A stretch of 13,993 nucleotides of DNA from Bacteriovoracaceae bacterium UBA7695 (lineage in GTDB: Bacteria; Bdellovibrionota; Bacteriovoracia; Bacteriovoracales; Bacteriovoracaceae): contig DLGL01000110.1 in the NCBI GenBank assembly GCA_002482685.1, forward strand, positions 13,448 to 27,440, written 5' to 3'. The notes under the pieces are model-generated. The model had not been told where the DNA came from. It did not search any database and worked only from the letters and a program-made list of their open reading frames with translations. Made by a program: the position numbers and the translations under genes. This document shows, one piece after another, positions 12,347 through 13,993 of this stretch; within the stretch, counting starts at the first letter, position 1, and the number at the start of each line of letters is the position of its first letter.

Positions 12347-13483
12347 ATGGAAGAGAGACGGAGTTTTTTTTCAGTTCGTTATGACCTGATCCAGGTGGAT
12401 TTACCTCTGGTTTATGATCTATTCGTTAATTCTTCCTCGATTAAAGAAAAAGAAAAATTTGTCCGGCTTTTCCCTACAGGTGAGGTTCTCTCCAGGGAAG
12501 ACTTGGATGAGTGTCACCGCAAATACCCTCAACTTTATGTACTTGAAGAGCAGCGCAGGACCTATCTGCGGGCACTCGTTCATACGAAGGCCGATGACGT
12601 TACCAAAACCACAGTGATTAAAAGTGCTGCAATTGAGTACTTGCATAATATTTTTGATAAGGATGAGTTCTCTACGGACTATCTCACTCAAAGCATTGAA
12701 GGCTGTAAAGAAGTTGTTGGCGCCATGGTTGATGTACTCGATCATCACAATATTGATTCTTTAAGAAATCTCATTGGGAATTTAAGCTTCCATGATTTCT
12801 ATACTTATGATCATTCGATTAATGTTTCTATGTACTGTATTACGATCTATAAGGCAGTTAATCCGAAGGCTACACGAAAAGAATTAATTCATGCTGGCCT
12901 GGGTGGGCTCCTTCACGATTTAGGAAAAGTTAAAATCCCTACTCATATTCTGAATAACCCACACGGGCTGACGGATGAAGAGTACCAGATGATTAAGCAG
13001 CACCCTGATTTTGGAATCGATTTATTGCTCAATGGACACTGTCAGGTAAGTGATGAAGTGGACTTAAAGATTATTGGAAGAGTGGTTCATGAGCATCATG
13101 AAAATTTTGATGGCACTGGATACCCTGCTAAACTCAAAGGTAAAGATCAAATTCATCTTCTCGCTCGTGTTTGTACTATCGCAGATTTTTTTGATGCCAT
13201 TACAACGAAGAGAACCTACAACGATGTCCTGACGATTCCTGAAGCGATGAATACCATGAGGAAATTCCGGGCGATTAAACTGGATCCAGATATCTTTGAT
13301 ATCTTTGATCAGCATGTTCGCTACGTCCGGGCCGAAGCCACTCGGGACCTGAAACTTTCAGATAGCTTTGACCCGACTCTTCCTTATGCAAAATTACCTA
13401 TTGAAGAGATTCAAAAATTTCAGAAAGAAATGGATTTTGGAAAAATTAAAGTAGTTGATCCGAATCAGCGGAGAAAAAACTAA
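12347..13483 (+). CDS. HD-GYP domain protein, probable cyclic-di-GMP phosphodiesterase
   Basis: This is a 378-residue cytoplasmic protein. The C-terminal HD-GYP domain (about 145-335) has its hallmarks in order: YDHSINV (H156), LLHDLGKVKIP (H190, D191, K194), KQHPDFGIDLL (H219), HEHHENFDGTGYP (H248-P260, with G258-Y259-P260), and IADFFDAITTKRTY (D280). All metal ligands and the GYP triplet are intact, so cyclic-di-GMP hydrolysis is plausible. The N-terminal region (about 10-75) is a small sensory or binding domain that I cannot name: FFSVRYDLIQVDLPLVYDLF, then a lysine-rich segment and FPTGEVLSREDL. It has no transmembrane helix. In predatory Bdellovibrionota, cyclic-di-GMP controls motility and predation, so this may be a lifestyle regulator, but that is inferred. 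The ATG coincides with the predicted transcription start and lacks a Shine-Dalgarno sequence. Confidence 0.93.
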   Translation: MEERRSFFSVRYDLIQVDLPLVYDLFVNSSSIKEKEKFVRLFPTGEVLSREDLDECHRKYPQLYVLEEQRRTYLRALVHTKADDVTKTTVIKSAAIEYLHNIFDKDEFSTDYLTQSIEGCKEVVGAMVDVLDHHNIDSLRNLIGNLSFHDFYTYDHSINVSMYCITIYKAVNPKATRKELIHAGLGGLLHDLGKVKIPTHILNNPHGLTDEEYQMIKQHPDFGIDLLLNGHCQVSDEVDLKIIGRVVHEHHENFDGTGYPAKLKGKDQIHLLARVCTIADFFDAITTKRTYNDVLTIPEAMNTMRKFRAIKLDPDIFDIFDQHVRYVRAEATRDLKLSDSFDPTLPYAKLPIEEIQKFQKEMDFGKIKVVDPNQRRKN

Positions 13484-13484
13484 A

Positions 13485-13512
13485 AAAAAAGGATGGTAAC
13501 CCATCCTTTTTT
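13485..13512. terminator. Bidirectional intrinsic terminator between the HD-GYP gene and secG
   Basis: AAAAAAGGATGG (13485-13496) pairs with CCATCCTTTTTT (13501-13512) around a 4-base loop. The T-run at 13507-13512 serves the plus strand and the A-run at 13482-13490 serves the minus strand. Confidence 0.92.
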
Positions 13513-13535
13513 GAAATCATTTATCAATTTTCTTA

Positions 13536-13925
13536 TTATGGATTCGTAGTCGCTGGAACTGGAGCAGCTGGCGAGGCTGTCTCTGTAGCTTGAGCCGCTG
13601 GAGCTGTTGGAGCATCTTTTTTCTCAAGCGCCTGAACATCTGAGTTAAGGGGGGCCGCAATCGGAGCTTCATTATCAAATAGTGATTTTTTAGATTCGCG
13701 AGATTTGATCGTCGTTAAAACAATTGAATTAACCATGAATCCAATAGCTAAAACGGTTGTAAGTTTAGTCAGGAAGTTACCCTTAGCAGAGCTAGAGAAA
13801 ACCGCTTGAGAGGCTCCACCGCCCATAACTGCGCCCATTTCAGCACCTTTACCGAACTGAAGTAGAACTGTGATCACAAGCAAAATGCAAATGATAACGT
13901 GTAGAGCGACGAGCATAGTAGTCAT
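13536..13925 (-). CDS. secG: SecG, preprotein translocase subunit with an Ala/Pro-rich tail
   Basis: SecG is a small inner-membrane partner of SecYE that aids protein export. This 129-residue protein has the two expected helices (about 4-24 and 52-71), the loop between them with FGKGAEMGAVMGGGASQAVFSSSAKGNFLTKLT (24-56), and the SecG-type GKGAEMG and GGGAS patterns. The region after residue 75 is an Ala/Pro/Thr-rich extension ending PVPATTNP. Such tails vary between lineages and are probably not essential. The ATG at 13925 has GGAG 8 nt upstream. The gene converges on the HD-GYP gene and shares its bidirectional terminator. The next gene upstream lies outside the window. Confidence 0.94.
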   Translation of the reverse strand: MTTMLVALHVIICILLVITVLLQFGKGAEMGAVMGGGASQAVFSSSAKGNFLTKLTTVLAIGFMVNSIVLTTIKSRESKKSLFDNEAPIAAPLNSDVQALEKKDAPTAPAAQATETASPAAPVPATTNP

Positions 13926-13952
13926 ATAGAAATCTCCAAATAAGTTCGACTA

Positions 13953-13981
13953 TTTTTAGCAATAATTTCGCTACCTTGCAA
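13953..13981 (-). promoter_or_regulatory. Possible secG promoter
   Basis: Read on the minus strand, TTGCAA (13981-13976) is separated by 17 bp from TAAAAA (13958-13953), a 4/6 match in each box. The call is weak, and read-through from an upstream gene outside the window is equally possible. Confidence 0.3.
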
Positions 13982-13993
13982 TTCAAAAGATAG

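Overview
The window (about 14 kb, moderate to low GC) is compact bacterial chromosome carrying mostly housekeeping and regulatory genes. No mobile element, CRISPR array, tRNA or rRNA is visible. The mix suggests a Gram-negative predatory-type bacterium of the Bdellovibrionota, perhaps Bacteriovoracia. It includes RodA, SecG, SSB, an HD-GYP regulator, a lysine/alanine/proline-rich histone-like protein, a lone TadE/G-like protein, and several secreted or membrane proteins I cannot name. The lineage is inferred from style and gene content, without any search.

Layout. (1) 2-2813, plus strand: the 3' part of rodA, then a six-helix membrane histidine kinase, then a TTG-started OmpR-type response regulator that overlaps it. 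(2) 2959-3655, plus strand: a 66-residue secreted protein and a MarR-family regulator. The regulator has a perfect 9-bp inverted repeat over its -10 box and almost touching its ATG. (3) 3652-10878, minus strand: a co-directional block, in order of transcription: 919-residue TadE/G-like protein, histone-like protein with its own promoter and terminator, glutaredoxin-like protein, SAMHD1/COG1078-like HD phosphohydrolase, secreted protein of unknown function, DUF350-like membrane protein, and an active-site-less rhodanese protein. The last five are tightly packed and look like one operon. (4) 10879-11166: an intergenic stretch with several palindromes. (5) 11167-13483, plus strand: membrane zinc-ribbon protein, ssb and an HD-GYP protein, each followed by a clear intrinsic terminator. 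(6) 13536-13925, minus strand: secG, convergent with the HD-GYP gene across a bidirectional terminator.

Two themes stand out. First, the histidine kinase and HD-GYP genes have promoter elements that place the predicted transcription start exactly on the ATG, and the marR promoter places it only about 5 nt upstream. None of the three has a usable Shine-Dalgarno sequence, whereas most other genes in the window have one. This suggests leaderless or near-leaderless transcripts for signalling genes. Second, several signalling or enzyme-like proteins lack canonical residues: the kinase G1 box has Asn for Asp, the response regulator has Arg for the conserved Lys, and the rhodanese has Ser for the catalytic Cys.

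Several start codons are better placed at internal positions than at the longest open frame: the 66-residue secreted protein (2959), the glutaredoxin-like protein (7358), the histone-like protein (GTG at 8039) and the zinc-ribbon protein (11167). I find no clear undescribed defence system. The best novelty candidates are the charge-segregated histone-like protein, the isolated TadE/G-like protein, the hairpin that buries the rhodanese ribosome binding site, and the leaderless regulator promoters.
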